Shown piece after piece: positions 32,121 through 45,150 of a DNA stretch of 64,000 nt. Position 1 is the first letter of the stretch; the number at the start of each line of letters is the position of its first letter. The notes beneath the pieces were generated by a model that ran no database searches, was not told the origin of the DNA, and saw nothing but the letters and a program-made list of their open reading frames with translations. This stretch comes from Gambelia wislizenii (taxonomy: Eukaryota > Chordata > Lepidosauria > Squamata > Crotaphytidae). The stretch lies in contig JAUMIR010000001.1 of the NCBI GenBank assembly GCA_030847615.1, positions 442,176,687 through 442,240,686 of the forward strand, read 5' to 3'. The translations under genes were made by a program, and so were the position numbers.

Positions 32121-34154
32121 AAAAAAGAAAAACGACAAATGTAGGCAAAAATACAGCACATTATTGAAGACCCATGAGAAATCAGTCCTCAGAGACATGC
32201 TGAAACAGAAGAAGTATTGACCTGCTTACAGAAGATGGCAAGGAGAGGAAAGCCTAAAGTTGTGAAAAATTTCAAGCTTATATGGTAAAAATCACCACAG
32301 GTACAGCTAGTGCATATGTGATGAAATGTGCCCCATAGCTCTTTTCCTAAAACCTTTGACAAGCCTATCATCTGTTCTTGTCAAACTGTGCTGAAAAATA
32401 ATCAGTTATTGTATTCACACTGCATGGCAGAAAGTCACACAATGCTAGAAAAAGGTCAAAAGAATCACCTTTGAAAAATGGCTTGCCACAGTTTAGATTA
32501 TAGCCCTAGCTGGGAAGAGCACACATTATTTGAAAAGAATAACAAATTCAGAAATAACAGTACAACATTTAGGATTTATGGTATCCCTTTATTCCTCTTA
32601 TGGGCAAATTAAAGTTCCTCATGGACATTTCTAATTTCAGATGAAGACATTCTTGAAGGACAGCATTATACATATTATTCTTGAAATTAATGGCAGTTGT
32701 TTTGTGTGGGGTGTACATTTGATGTTTTTCTTTATACAGTGTTCATTCTACATTTTAAATAATGGTTTCAAAAAAATTTACTCAGGCTTTTCAAGAATAG
32801 AAATTCTTCTTTGGTTTGGTGAAATTTTGACCAGCAGTTCAAATGTAATTAAGAGTTTTTCTGTCCCATTAATGCCTACGGCCGCAGCTGTTAACAAAGA
32901 TATCTCATTGCACACTCAGATTCATTCCAAAGTTTGGAATGCTTCCAGTACTCCAGTTTTTTCAGAGACTTTTTGTTTCATAGGGGAAGTCTATGTCCAT
33001 TGCCTATTCCTTTAGAAATGTGCTCCACAACATCAGACTGGATACGGATCAGATCCCTAGTGGGAATGGGGCAGGGCAGAACACTTTAACCTGCAACCAC
33101 CCCCATAAACATCAGATGCCTGGAGAATACTCCTTTTTGGCCCTGAGAAAATATTCTGAAGAGGAGTTTTTCATGAGCCAATTGTCAGAGGGCGTAGAAG
33201 ATATGAGAGAAGAAAGAGATTGGAGAAACCAAGGGGAGAGAGTGAATTAAAATCACCAACTAGAGAAGGCAGTGAAGGAAGGAAATGCAGTCAGTTCTTC
33301 AAGTGCAGCATTCATCTAGCAGCAACTTGGAGACCAGGGAATTAACAGGCTGAGTTCTACAGCTGCATCCCAGCCAGGTTTATGTAGCAGGCTTTTCTCC
33401 AAAGACCCTAATCTTTCACTAGGGCTGGATAACTGACTTTTTGGGGTCAGTGTCTTACTACTGTTTTGTTTTATTTAGAGACTTACCTTCAAGTAGCTAC
33501 ATTTTTATTTTGCTTCTGTCTTTTCCTCTCATTTTAACATGAACTATCATCAGTAATTTTTGATGTTCATTCACCTTTTTAGTTTCCAAAATTAATAGTA
33601 CCATGTTTGATGGGTAGATATGTCTTTTAAAAGTCTCCACAATTGGACCAATACTTACAATGGTTTAGGCAGCACTAGTAATTTTTCCCAAAGAGCACAA
33701 TCCTATGCCAGCTGCATATAACCCAATTGATTTATTTCTGTGCAGATTAGTAACAGTGCTTTTATGCTCAATTGCTTGCAATTAAAAAAAAAGATTTTTC
33801 TAGTATCCAAAAATTCCTTGCCATTAATATTTGTTAATCAAGAAGTTTGAATATTGTAACAATGCAATATTCTGTCACATGTCCTAACAAGTAAAGGAAT
33901 TCCTTGGAAGAGCAAAGCAATACTAGGCAAGATTCCAGACCCCCTATGTATACAGATGTACCCTCTATTATGTGTGAATGCACATGTGAATAGATCTGCA
34001 ATCTTTGTATAACTATGTATAAGTGCAGACATGTACACAAACTGTATGTGTGTCTAATTCAGTATGTGAAATCCAAACGTGTTTATCTCTATGTATCGCT
34101 TGGGAGGTACACCTAAAAACAAACAAGCAATTAAGCATGCAGGCTGAAATGAAA

Positions 34155-34188
34155 TCATGATGATGGTGGTGATGATGATGATGATGAT
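34155..34188. repeat. (GAT)n microsatellite
   Basis: Imperfect GAT/GGT triplet run. Confidence 0.9.
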
Positions 34189-36115
34189 TTAATTACATGT
34201 ATCATATACATCAGCTTGAAGGAAAATGAATTCAAAGACTTTGGGGAGACAACAGCATTGTCAACAATGTAATGATAAATTTCCTTTTGAAAACAAGAAA
34301 TATTATTGGTTTGTCTGTTTTTTAAAGAGCCAGAGTTAGAGTTATCTCATATTGGTTTAAACACAAGAAAGCCAGACACTAAATGAAGAAGCGCCCCACA
34401 GTCAGAAATGGTTTTGTGCTGTGTTGTAGGTGGTGCTTTCTGTGTCCACACATCCACACTTTTCCTTGAGATTTCAGGCCAAAGCAGGATTGGTCCCTAG
34501 TTCCTTATTAGTCCATGCTACTTTCCTTCTAGAAGTCTAGAACTATCTATATTTTCCTTAGCTACTATACTTCATAAGGTGAATACTGATGACTATTAAA
34601 TGAATGCTAATTTACCACGTAGCTATCGTGTAGCCTGCTTGTAACAGTCAGCAAGATGTGAAGGTAATTTTCCTACTACATTTGATAGATGGGAAAGCAA
34701 GGAAATGGTCATATGATTGTCAACATATACAAGCAACCAGCTTACCAAGTGGTTACATTGTACATACAGTCTGGTAAGTTCCTAATTGGTATATGTTCTG
34801 TTCAAGACATAGAAACCATTCATTTCCTGTATGCCCAGCATTAAATGTAACCTTCTTTTTAATCTGTTTCCTGACTGTCTAGCCGGAACCTTTCTGCTAC
34901 AATAATGTGATATGGTTATTACTCTGATAAGCAGATTGCCAGAGCTGATAAAGAATATCTGCTCACTTGAGTGAACTGAAGAGCCTGAGACAGGGTTATG
35001 TGTAATAGTTTATATCCTATGACTGTTGATTGTTAAGCAGTCATTGTGTCTCATAATTCAAACTGAAACAAATATAGAGAAATATGCTAAACAAGTATTT
35101 ATACCTCAATCATAAAACCTAAATCAGTTGCTAAAGTTATTTAGCTTCAGCTTGGTTAAATTAACCCTAAATAGTTTATTCCTTTGGTGATAGGGAAAAG
35201 ATACAGGAATTTACATATTCTGTAAAAAAAAGAAGTTTGTTTTGCTTTGTTTTAATGTGATATTTCATCACCTTTTGTGACCCAAAAAGATGAAACTAGT
35301 TGTTTTATTACTGGTAAACAATTCACATCTTAGGGAGTGTTCTTGCTAAAATCCTTAGTATAGAATCATTTCACATAAAAGCTCAAAAGTAGTTTCAAGT
35401 AGCATGAAATCCTCAGTAGATACCAGTATGATCATGTGTATTTTAATTAATTAATTGGGGGGAGAAGGGGGGAATAAACCCAGAATATTCCAGCGAGAGA
35501 ATATGGCTTACATTAATGATTGACTTCTTTCCTATTACTAGTGAAGCTGATTGATTGTAGTAGCTGATGGTTTCAGTGTTTGTAACAAGGTTCTAAACCT
35601 CAGTATCTCATTCTAGAGGTTGTAATCTTAACCACAGATAGTCCAGTTGAATGCTGTTGGACTTACTTCAGAGTAGGCATGCTTAAAATCACACTGCAAA
35701 TCCCATTCAGCTCCTCCACATTTTACTTTGATGTACATTCCACTAGAATCGATACAAATGTACTGTATAGTGTTAAGTTTCCTTAAATAGCAACAAAACC
35801 AGCAATATTAAAGGTATTAATGCTAGATTGGTGTAACTGATAATTTATTTTCCAAAAACATTCTATATACAATACTTAAATATTAGAATTAAACTAACAT
35901 AACCTAGATTGCTAATTATTATTTTTACAATGTTTCAGCACCTAGGCATTGAATGCTTGTTGTGCCTTGCCCATGGGTTAATCATTTAAAAGACAACTCA
36001 TGGTGGAAAGAGCACAGAATGAAAGGTGAAAGATAACTTACTTGACTTGGATATTCTTTCAAGCATTAATATTATATTAGGGCTTTAACCATTAAGATTC
36101 ACTCTGTAGATATAC

Positions 36116-36134
36116 AATATATATATATATATAT
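36116..36134. repeat. (AT)n microsatellite
   Basis: Uninterrupted AT dinucleotides. Confidence 0.9.
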
Positions 36135-37004
36135 TGTGTACTAAATTTGGTTCCATCTATCACACACATTCCACAGAATGGAGAAGGCCTTGACAATTTT
36201 AGCTAGAAATTTTCATGAACGTATTTATTAATATTATTAATACAATTTAATATTAATCTGTATTAAGATTATTAATAGAGATTAAATTATGAAATCTCAA
36301 TTTTTGTAGTACATTTCTACTGTGAAATTGCTGTGACCAAAGTGACATTGTTTTCCCATTTTCAGCATCAAATAGATATAAATCATAACAGAAACCTGAT
36401 GCTCCCTACTAAGAAGAATTTTTTGATATTATTAATAATGGAAGAATTGTTGTTATATAGATAAGCAGAGCTCTAATTCTACCTCTATGCAAAACAAGCA
36501 GGAAAAGGGAAGAAAATCAAAATCTAGTAGACAACGACAGCAAACAGCAAATGCACTTGGTCTTTGCCATTTCACATTCCTCCTCATCTTGGATTTAAAA
36601 CCCCATGAGGTATCAATCTCCTTCTGTAAGAATTAACTTTTTAAAGGGTTATCAAACCACTTCATTGTCTTGTCATTTTTTAAAAAATCAAGGGGAAGAA
36701 CAGATCTCATCAGGTAGGGAGAAATGGAAGTTGAAACATGCTTCTATGCCTCAGAGTTTTCAATGCAACATCAAAAAAATTGCCTACATAAAAATGTTTA
36801 CATATCGTTTCTTGGCCTGTTGGCTAAGATCAAGTGTAAAAATTACTATATAAACAAGTCTAGTAGGGGATTTCAGGGAAAGTGCCATTAATATTGAAAG
36901 AAAGCAGTTGTATTTTCAATATGCATTATGTTTTAGTGTTGAATCTCCAAGTTACAAAGAATCATGTAGAACTGTTCAATCCATTTAACCACATACTAAT
37001 GCTA

Positions 37005-37121
37005 TATTTCAGAGGAAGGAACTGGCAAAACTACTTCTGAGTATACGTTGCCCAAGAAAACCCTATGAAATTCATGAGGTCGTCATAAGTCCACAGGCAA
37101 CTTAAAGGCACATACACAATG
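37005..37121 (+). mobile_element. 5S/Sauria-type SINE, 3' part
   Basis: GCTATATTTCAGAGGAAGGA, GGCAAAACTACTTCTGAGTA, CCAAGAAAACCCTATGAAAT, then GGTCGTCATAAGTCCACAGG and a CA-rich end. This matches the 3' half of the 5S-type SINE at 62414-62660. The head is missing. Confidence 0.85.
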
Positions 37122-37222
37122 TTCTACTTTACCTATTCAATGAAGACCTTTAAAGTAATACATTTACATATGCTTTTGCAATTATTTAACAAAGAAACAA
37201 AATGTAATTGGAGCCATCAGAA

Positions 37223-37224
<2 letters not shown>

Positions 37225-37254
<30 letters not shown>
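37225..37254. repeat. (GT)n microsatellite
   Basis: Fifteen uninterrupted GT units. Confidence 0.97.
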
Positions 37255-37257
<3 letters not shown>

Positions 37258-40200
37258 TTATATACAGAGGAACAAAGGGGCACTGCCACCAGCATCCCAC
37301 ACCTGGTTTGATTCTCCTTTGGCTTGGCCTTGGATTTGTTAGTTTTTTCTTCTTAACAATTCTGTGCTATAATGCCACTAGCAATAGTTGTCATGGATGT
37401 TAACACAACAGCAAAATTCACCCAAAGTTGTTGATAAGTCATGCAGATCACATTAATCTAAACAGTGTCACTGGGATATTATACCACTCTCAGAAAGGAA
37501 TGACTTTTGATAGATTGGTTTAAATCCAGCAACACACTGCTGTTTCCCGTTTTAACCTTAGTTTAAACTGTGACTCAACCATCTTTTTATTTCCTTAGGA
37601 ACATTAAACAGTTGGTGCTACTGTTCTGGCACTATCTTGGGTTTCTTGATCACATCATTTGAGGAAAGAAACCAATTTAATGGGTTTCCCTTCCTGTCAT
37701 TCTTCATTTCATATTCTAGATGGGAAGTTCCAAATGTGATTGCTGATACCTTCTTTGGCTCATGATTAAAAGGAGTTAGGTATAAAATATTAAAATTTGC
37801 TTACATTATAGTGTGACACTTAAGCAAACCCTTCCAAACACCTCTGAGACCCAGTATGATTGATTACTTGCTGGGATATATTTATACTAAAATCTTTCCT
37901 TTGTCCCTTTTATCCCTCACTCACAGTTCATTCTTTTCATGTCAATTATTAACGCTGTGACGTTGCTTGTTGCTGCAGTAACTTTGTTTCAATGCAACTG
38001 TTGCCAGGTGAATTTTGTTGGGAGCTTGATGGGAGCATTTGCTAGTACTTTATGAGGTCTATCAAGGAGGAACTGTATTTTATAGACAGCTTGCAGCAGT
38101 TTAGAATTTCATCAGGATTATGTTCTCATTCTGGCCTTTAATGTCTTACCAAAACCACCTGTGCCCCCATATTACTGTAACTTGTTAAAATTTGGAATTG
38201 CACATGTGCCCTTAATATAGATTTTACTTTAGAGGAAAATGTGTGCATTTGTGCATTTATATGGCAAACATTATGAATGCAATCTATCACAATTAAAATT
38301 GGCTTTCATTTTCCCACTGACCGCCATGGTTGTGTCCATCATAGCCAATGTTGAAATGAATACCCCATTTTACAAGCAGCAAAAATTATACTGAAAGAAA
38401 AGTATGGGTTTCAATTCTTGTCACTTCTTTGTACATCTACTAACTACCACTTATCTGAAAAAGTTGAGGAGCACATTTTAAGATCATGTTCTAACTGCTT
38501 GAAAACTGAGAGATTCCTCTTTATATTTCACTTTCATGAGCTGAACGTACAGAAGATGAACATGAAGACAGACTATAAAAGATCTTCTTCCAGTGTATGA
38601 TGTTGTTTTTCAACATCTTAAAATTAGTATCTTTCCCCACAGATTTGCCTAAGACAAATCTGCACGGTGACTGGAGGCACATCCAGTAGTTCATGGCAAG
38701 ATGTATATTGTTCATGACACTGCTACACTTCTTGAAATTTTTGCTGGGCATTCAAAACTCCAAATAAAGCATTTAGGGCAGCATCTGTAATGTTATAACT
38801 GTGAGAGATTGAATTTGACAGCATTTACAAGGTACCAGAAATAAACTGTGGGTGAAAGATTATAAGATAATTCATCCCCCTTTCCCCAGGATTTCTAACT
38901 CTGAACATCTACTGCTCCTTCATTTTGCATTGATATGCCATGTGCATCAACATCACAACACAAGGAAATAAAAAATCAAGGTAGAAGATAACTTCTTTGG
39001 CACCCAAGACTACACATACAAAAGAATAGTTAAAACATATTGTGGCTAAACTAATCCTGTTATTTTGAGTACATAAAGTAGTATTCTATTGGATGGATGG
39101 ATTGCTCAAAAGTGTCAGATGGGATTTACTGCAGGTTTTTATTTTACATTTTGCTTCAAACACAGCAGAGAATTTATAGAATTCTCAAGTACAAATTCTC
39201 AATCACCTCAAGTACAAATTCTCAAAGTAAAATTCCAACAAAACAGGATTTATTGTGCACAAGGCACAACAACAACTGAATGGGGTGGTGAATTGGAAGA
39301 AATTGCTATATCTTATTGCAACGTTCATAATCAGTTGCACTAATTAATTTTTCCTAAAGTTAATGATGAGAGAAAAGTAGATTTATGGCATAAGATATTA
39401 CTGATAAAGTAAAAACCTTATGTAAATTGTATACTTTAGTTTTCTTTAGCTTTTCCCAAAATATAAATTTAAATTGTATTAAAAATATAATGAAGCATAG
39501 ACAGGCTGGTTGTTCAAGAAGCATTTTCATTTGAGTTAGTACATTGGTGATTTGTATGTGTTTCCTTTAGGATTTTGACATACATACTAATGAGCTTAGC
39601 TCTAAATAGCAATTATGTAGATAATTTAAGACACAACACAGTGTTAGAAATCCACTTGTGGATATTGTGTGGACTGTGCGTGTTGGGTTTCTGATTTCTT
39701 TGTTGCCTGATAATGTCTCTTAATTGATATTGTCCCTCTTAATGAACAGAGCCCTGATTATTGTCAACTTCTCTCCTTAAAAGTTGACTGAACAGGCTTT
39801 TTATGGTGATTCTACTGAAGAGGTAAGGAAAGAAGGACATGAAAGGGTGAATATTCAGCCTGCATAATCCTTGTTTTCAATAAGATGGTGTTTTAAAATG
39901 TGGACTAATTAGTGGTAGACTTAAATTCCTGTAGGCAGATCCTTTGTTGAACTGTGATGAATGGCTTTACTTAGAAGCAAAATTTCTATTTTACATTACC
40001 TTCTCTTTTTTCTCTCTGAAAGCATTGCAAGGAATTATACAGAGATAACATTAGGAGTAAGATGAGGAACCAATGTAAATAAATTACTATATGAGAATCT
40101 GTAGTGGTGCAATGTGACATATTCTGATTATTTCAAAATATTGTAGTTCCCCCCCCCACAAAATGCAGAGTGATGGATGCAGTGAACTCCCAAAATATGA

Positions 40201-42674
40201 GTGTAGATATTTGCATGTTAAAGCTAATCAGTGAGGATCTGAAAACGTGGAGAAATGGTGCATGAGAGTACATTATAGTGCCAGCTGATAATCACCTAAA
40301 CACACACATCCTATCAGTGGGACACGTTTATTTTTGGACATTCATAAAATTCATCTAGGCTTATTAGCATTTTCCTATGAATATCAACTTTCTCAAATTT
40401 TTACATTCACTTTAATGGGATTATTATAAAACATTTGTGTAGCTGAGGAGAAAATAGTTCTGCCTTTGGATTAGTCTTAACATTTAAGTCTGTATTGCTA
40501 AACCTTTTCTTGTCATATCAAATTTCAATCATAACTCTCTAATTATTTTCATTTTGGACACATGTCAAATACTGTCTGAAAACAAAAATTAACTGATGAA
40601 TGTGCTTAATTGGGAGTAAAGATAGAACTGGACTTGAAACAAATGTCTAAAGAAGAAAAGTAGTGGTTGCCTAAAATATCTTTTTATTTCATATTCTATA
40701 ATGAAGTTTTCAACTGGTTATTAACATTCATTGATATAAATTTTTAAAAAACATAGATCCGGTTATGTCAAGTTAAGATAAAGTCCTATTGCAGATAATG
40801 ACTGGAAAGAACAGTAAGCAGAATCATTTATAATATGGCAAGCCAGTTTTAAGCATTTTATTTGTGTATTTAAGCAATCAATTTGTGTGTATTTTTGTCA
40901 CAAAGAGAAGGCAAAACATAGCATTATGGCTGGCATCCTGTTGGTTAATCTCAACTACAGTTGACCTATGCAATCAATTGTTGAACAGTGAGTCAACACA
41001 TTGATAACTCCCATTGAGTCAATGGGTCTACTCTAGTCAAAGACTAACAATAGTATTTAGGCCAATGCCTTTACTGAATGTTGAGCTGTCTAAGCATATG
41101 AAAGCATCCAAGACATTCAGGACTCTTCATCAAAATTTTGTCAAACTCCTCATGTGAATTCTGCTACCCAATATAATTCAAGAAAAGAGATTTCCTATTT
41201 TGGATCTCATATTCTCCAGACCAACATGGTAACATCTACACTAAAACCAGTCCATGGTTAATATATGCCTGCCATGTTGAGTCAATCCTGAGGCCTGCTG
41301 TGCTGGTAAATAAATCTTTATATAGGATACAATGTGCTAACTGCTATACCTACCAAAATATTTACATCCAACCCATCCAAGAAGACATGCTGGCACAAAT
41401 ATTGAAAACAAGAGAATCTGGCATTTAGATTAAAAATAAAAAATAGCATATATTTAGTAACTGTGCTTTTGTTATTGAAACTCACAGATAGAAGCTTTAC
41501 TGCATTTATCACCTGTATTATTGATAGGAGATAATTACAGCAAAACAGCTGGTTGTTGGTTTTAGTGAGCTTCAATTGTTCTCCTGTCCCAGCTGTGGGT
41601 TAATAAGGACAGTCAACACATCTGTTTCAACAGCTGGTAATTAACAAAAGCCTAATTGCCCCCAACTCTTTTAACATCCAATCTGTGAAAAGAGTAAAGA
41701 TGTGGAGGAATATTATTGACTTTGTACTCTGCACTTTCTGTGACCAGTTTCTTTCTTTTTTCATTCTTTTCCTTCCTTTCTCCCTTCCTTTTACTTTGAA
41801 CACCACGGCCTTTGTCTGAGGCATTGAATGGCAGGAGAACACAATATGGTAATCCAGAGCTTAAGATTTTCGGATCTTTGTTGGTGTTTCTTATTGCAAC
41901 ATTTCTTTGCTCAGTTGCAAGGCAAAATGGATCAAAAGCATTTTGTGGAGTTCTGCACAAGAGCCACAAGTTGGTAGCACTATGCGCTAAAGGAACATGA
42001 CATGACTACTAGAAGTCACAGTCTCAAACAGAAGATGGTGTATGCCTACCTCTTTATGTAACTGGTGCATATTTTGACCCTCTCTTTAGAATAAATTGTG
42101 TCATTCTTAGTCACTGGCCATGTGAATAATTTTATTGGCCTAGTACTTCATGATAGTTATCATACAAAATAAATATAATTTAAATACAAAATCCCCTATA
42201 AAGTATGTTTTAAGTTACCTCACCCACTTCTATAGGGTGAACAGGAAAGATGTAATTTGAGCTGAACATCTGTCAAATCTAATTCCATCCTGATATTAAA
42301 ACAAAGCTGTGTAGCCAAAGCTAGATAAGAGTCTTGAGAGAGTACAGCCATTTGGGGTGGGAAATTGGGTGAGTGAGAGTGCTAAACCCTTCCCTGCCCA
42401 TGTTACTCCACAAAATAAGTTTTCTTTTTAGCATTTTTCCTTCCAATATGAGTTACTTTCCATGTGCAGCAAAAGGGAGGAACAGCAGACCTAGCTCTGC
42501 ACACTGGCCTGCCATAATCATGGCTATTTTTACTTAATGGGAAGCTAGAGTAGCCATGACCCAGTGCATGCTCAAGGCCAAGAACAGGGTAGGGTAGTTT
42601 GAGAAGTCTGTAATACAGAAGAAGATTGCAAGAGTGAAAATATATATAATGTAATAACCTTGCTGACTTTCACT

Positions 42675-42960
42675 GGGGCTTGTCTACACAAGTAACCCCC
42701 CACCCCCGTACTCACCCCATATTTGTAGCACAGTTAACACATGATATTTTTAATGATGCACATTTTCACCAGGGTTTCTGCAGGGAACTCTGGATCTGTA
42801 AGATTTGCAGTTTGCTCTGCATTTGAGGGGAAACCCCTGGATTTTGGCTCTGCGGCAACCAATGATTGTCTTCTGAGCAAAGCTGGGGCAGGACTTCCAG
42901 TGGACAAGACCCCGTTCTGCTGCTATTTACTTATTTATTTTTTGATTGTGCACATATCTG
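42675..42960 (+). mobile_element. Possible MITE family A left-end relic
   Basis: GGGGCTTGTCTACACAAG at the left matches the 5' terminus of copy 3. The following sequence keeps only loose similarity (GATGCACATTTT; ATTGTCTTCTGAGCAAAGCT compared with the CTTGCTGGCAAGCTC region). No right terminus found. Confidence 0.3.
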
Positions 42961-43030
42961 GATAAGCATATCTCCATTTAGGAGATTAACAGACACAGGG
43001 AAATGCAGCAAAAAACTGCATCCCCAACCA

Positions 43031-43290
43031 TGTCAGAAGAATGGGAGGAGAACAGAGAGGGCAACATTATCAGACACCTGGGCCGTTCCCGGGGCATAGT
43101 GTTGCTGTGGAATCAGCTGTTCCCAGGGCATAGCGTTTCTGCGGATGAGGCTTCCCTTTTTCATTGATGGGGACAAGCCACCAATAAAAAGGAATGCCTT
43201 ACTCACACCTGTGCTATGCCCCTGAGATGCTGAAGGATGTCATTTTCTGATAATATCCCCCGGTCCTGTTCTCGTCACAATCTTCTGACA
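43031..43290. mobile_element. Foldback MITE D, next to an L2 tail
   Basis: A perfect 10-bp terminal inverted repeat, TGTCAGAAGA at the left and its complement at the right, within ~24-bp imperfect ends (both reach GAGAACAG). Inner arms share TATTATCAG or its near-match, and CC(C/T)GGG(G/A)CATAG-type motifs. About 260 bp and non-coding. Its right end is 8 bp from the 3' tail of the L2 at 43299. Confidence 0.7.
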
Positions 43291-43298
43291 GTTTTTAT

Positions 43299-45150
43299 AA
43301 TAATAATAATAATAATTTTTTTTAACCCGCCCCTCTGCTCGGCAACCGGGGCGGCATATAAGATTAAAACAACAGCAAGTTAAAACAATCCTTCCCAATC
43401 CTAACCCTCGCACCCCTTAAAACTAAATTAAACTAATAGAGAATTAAAACAAAGATAAAATACAATAAATAAATAAATAAATGGCAATAGCGGCAAGGGG
43501 GCAGGTAAGCAATCAGCTCCACTTGAGCCGGGAAGTTATTCCAGGAAGGCCTGCCAGAAGAGATCCGTCTTTAGCACTTCCTTGAAGCTATCAAGAGTAG
43601 TGATAAGATGGATCTCATCCGGTAGGCCATTCCAAAGTCTGGGAGCCATAGAAGAGAAGGCCCTCTGGGAGGTCTGCGACAGCCTAGTTTTCATAGGCTG
43701 CAGCAGGTTCCTTCCAGAGGACTGAAGTGCGCCGGGGGGGATCATATGGGATGAGGTGGTCCTCGAGATAAGATGGACCCAAGCCATGTAGGGCTTTAAA
43801 GGTTAAAACCAACATGTACTGTGCCCGGAAACTGATTGGCAGCCAGTGGAGAGATTTAAGCACAGGTGTTATATGCTCTCTCTCCTAGATGTACCCGTAA
43901 TTGAAGTTTCTGGGTTAGGCACAAGGGTAGCCCCATGTAGAGTGCATTACAGTAATCCAAACGTGATGTTACCAAAGCATGTACCACAGTTTCCAGATCC
44001 CTTATATCCAGGTAAGGGCGCAGCTGGTGTATCAGCCGAAGCTGATAACAGGCACTCCTGACCGTTGCACTCACCTGACTAGTCATGTGAAGCGACAAAT
44101 CTATGAGTACCCCCAGACTGAGAACACAGTCCTTAGAGGAGAGTGTGACTCCATCCAGGACTGGAAGTTGTATTCCCAGACCTGGTTTCGGGCCTGTGAC
44201 TGTCAGTACCTCCATTTTGTCTGGATTTAGTCTCAATCTGTTTTTCCTCATCCAATCCATTACCGCTCTAAGACAGTCATTGAGAGGAGAGACACCATCT
44301 GAAGTCTGAGCCGACGACCTGGTCATGGAGAAATATATCTGAGTGTCATCAGCGTACTGATGGCCCCAAGCTCCATGCCTCCGGATGATCTCTCCCAGTA
44401 GCTTCATATAAATGTTAAATAGCATTGGGGACAGGATGGCACCCTGAGGGACGCCACAATTAAGCTCAATTCTGGAAGAGCAATTGTCCCCGAGCCTCAC
44501 CCTCTGGGATCTGCCCGAGAGAAAGGAATGGAACCACAGCAGAACAGTGCCTCCAATTCCTAACTCTCTCAGGTGATCCAAGAGCATGTAATGATCTATA
44601 GTGTCAAAGACCGCTGAGAGGTCCAAGAGCACCAGCAGGGTCACACTACCCCTGTCAATGCTCAGGCAGAGGTTGTCGCTTAGAGTGACCATGGCAGTCT
44701 CAACTCCATATCCTGTCCTAAAGCCGGCTTGAAATGGATCAAGATAATCGGTTTCATCCAAGACGGCTTGGAGTTGGGAAGCAACTGCCCTCTCGATCAC
44801 CTTGCTTAAAAAAAGTAGCAAGGACACTGGTCTGTAATTGTTCCTGTCCAGGGGGTCCAGGGAAGTTTTTTTCAGGAGTGGTTTAACCACCGCCTCCTTT
44901 AAACAAGATGGTACAATACCTTCCCTGAAGGACGCATTGATTGTGTCCCGTAGGAATACTCTCAACGCGTCCCCCCCCCAGATGACCAGCCAAGATAGAC
45001 AGGGATCAAGAGGGCAAGTCATCTTCCTCACTCTTCCAAGGAGCTTATCCACGTCATCGGTACTCACCGATTGAAACTGATCCAGTAAAATGCCATCACT
45101 GGAGTTGTTGGACGCCTCATCTATGGATTCTGTCAGAACATTGGTGTCTT
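43299..45150 (-). mobile_element. L2-clade LINE, 3' two-thirds, copy 2
   Basis: It has the same (ATT)n tail (43299-43317) and 3' UTR as copy 1 but extends further 5', to about 45150. Against copy 1 it has lost ~32 bp and gained 2 bp near 43880-43905, and lost 3 bp near 43815, so the last part of the ORF is frameshifted. It is older than copy 1, or has been inactive longer. Confidence 0.92.
43856..45067 (-). pseudogene. L2 ORF2 reverse transcriptase, C-terminal end frameshifted
   Basis: 403 codons remain open. From residue 40, FREGIVPSCLKEAVVKPLLK and NYRPVSLL mark the start of RT; LLDLSAVFDTIDH is at 147-159; NCGVPQGAILSPMLFNIYM at 203-221; and the catalytic YADDTQ at 238-243. TSRLDYCNALYMGLP precedes the indel. 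The frame then runs into unrelated residues and a stop at 43856. The remaining C-terminus (APRLWNGLPDEIH) is in another frame at 43536-43787. The first Met is probably not the native start, and the endonuclease is absent. Confidence 0.9.

Larger units (their letters stand above)
32121..42670. other. Transposon-poor AT-rich block, no coding exon recognised
   Basis: Over about 10.5 kb I can name only one SINE tail (37005-37121), three microsatellites and very faint relics (35640-35700, 40940-41060). No open frame shows domain-like composition. The frame at 32993-33250 (85 codons) is not supported by splice sites. Stretches such as 34860-35050, 37930-38170, 39660-39800, 41460-41660 and 41800-41990 look complex rather than repetitive and are candidates for conserved non-coding elements. 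Confidence 0.45.

Noticed and set aside
32993..33250. 85-codon frame with Glu-rich C-terminus
   Set aside because: It looks slightly protein-like but lacks a good acceptor or donor and any recognisable domain.
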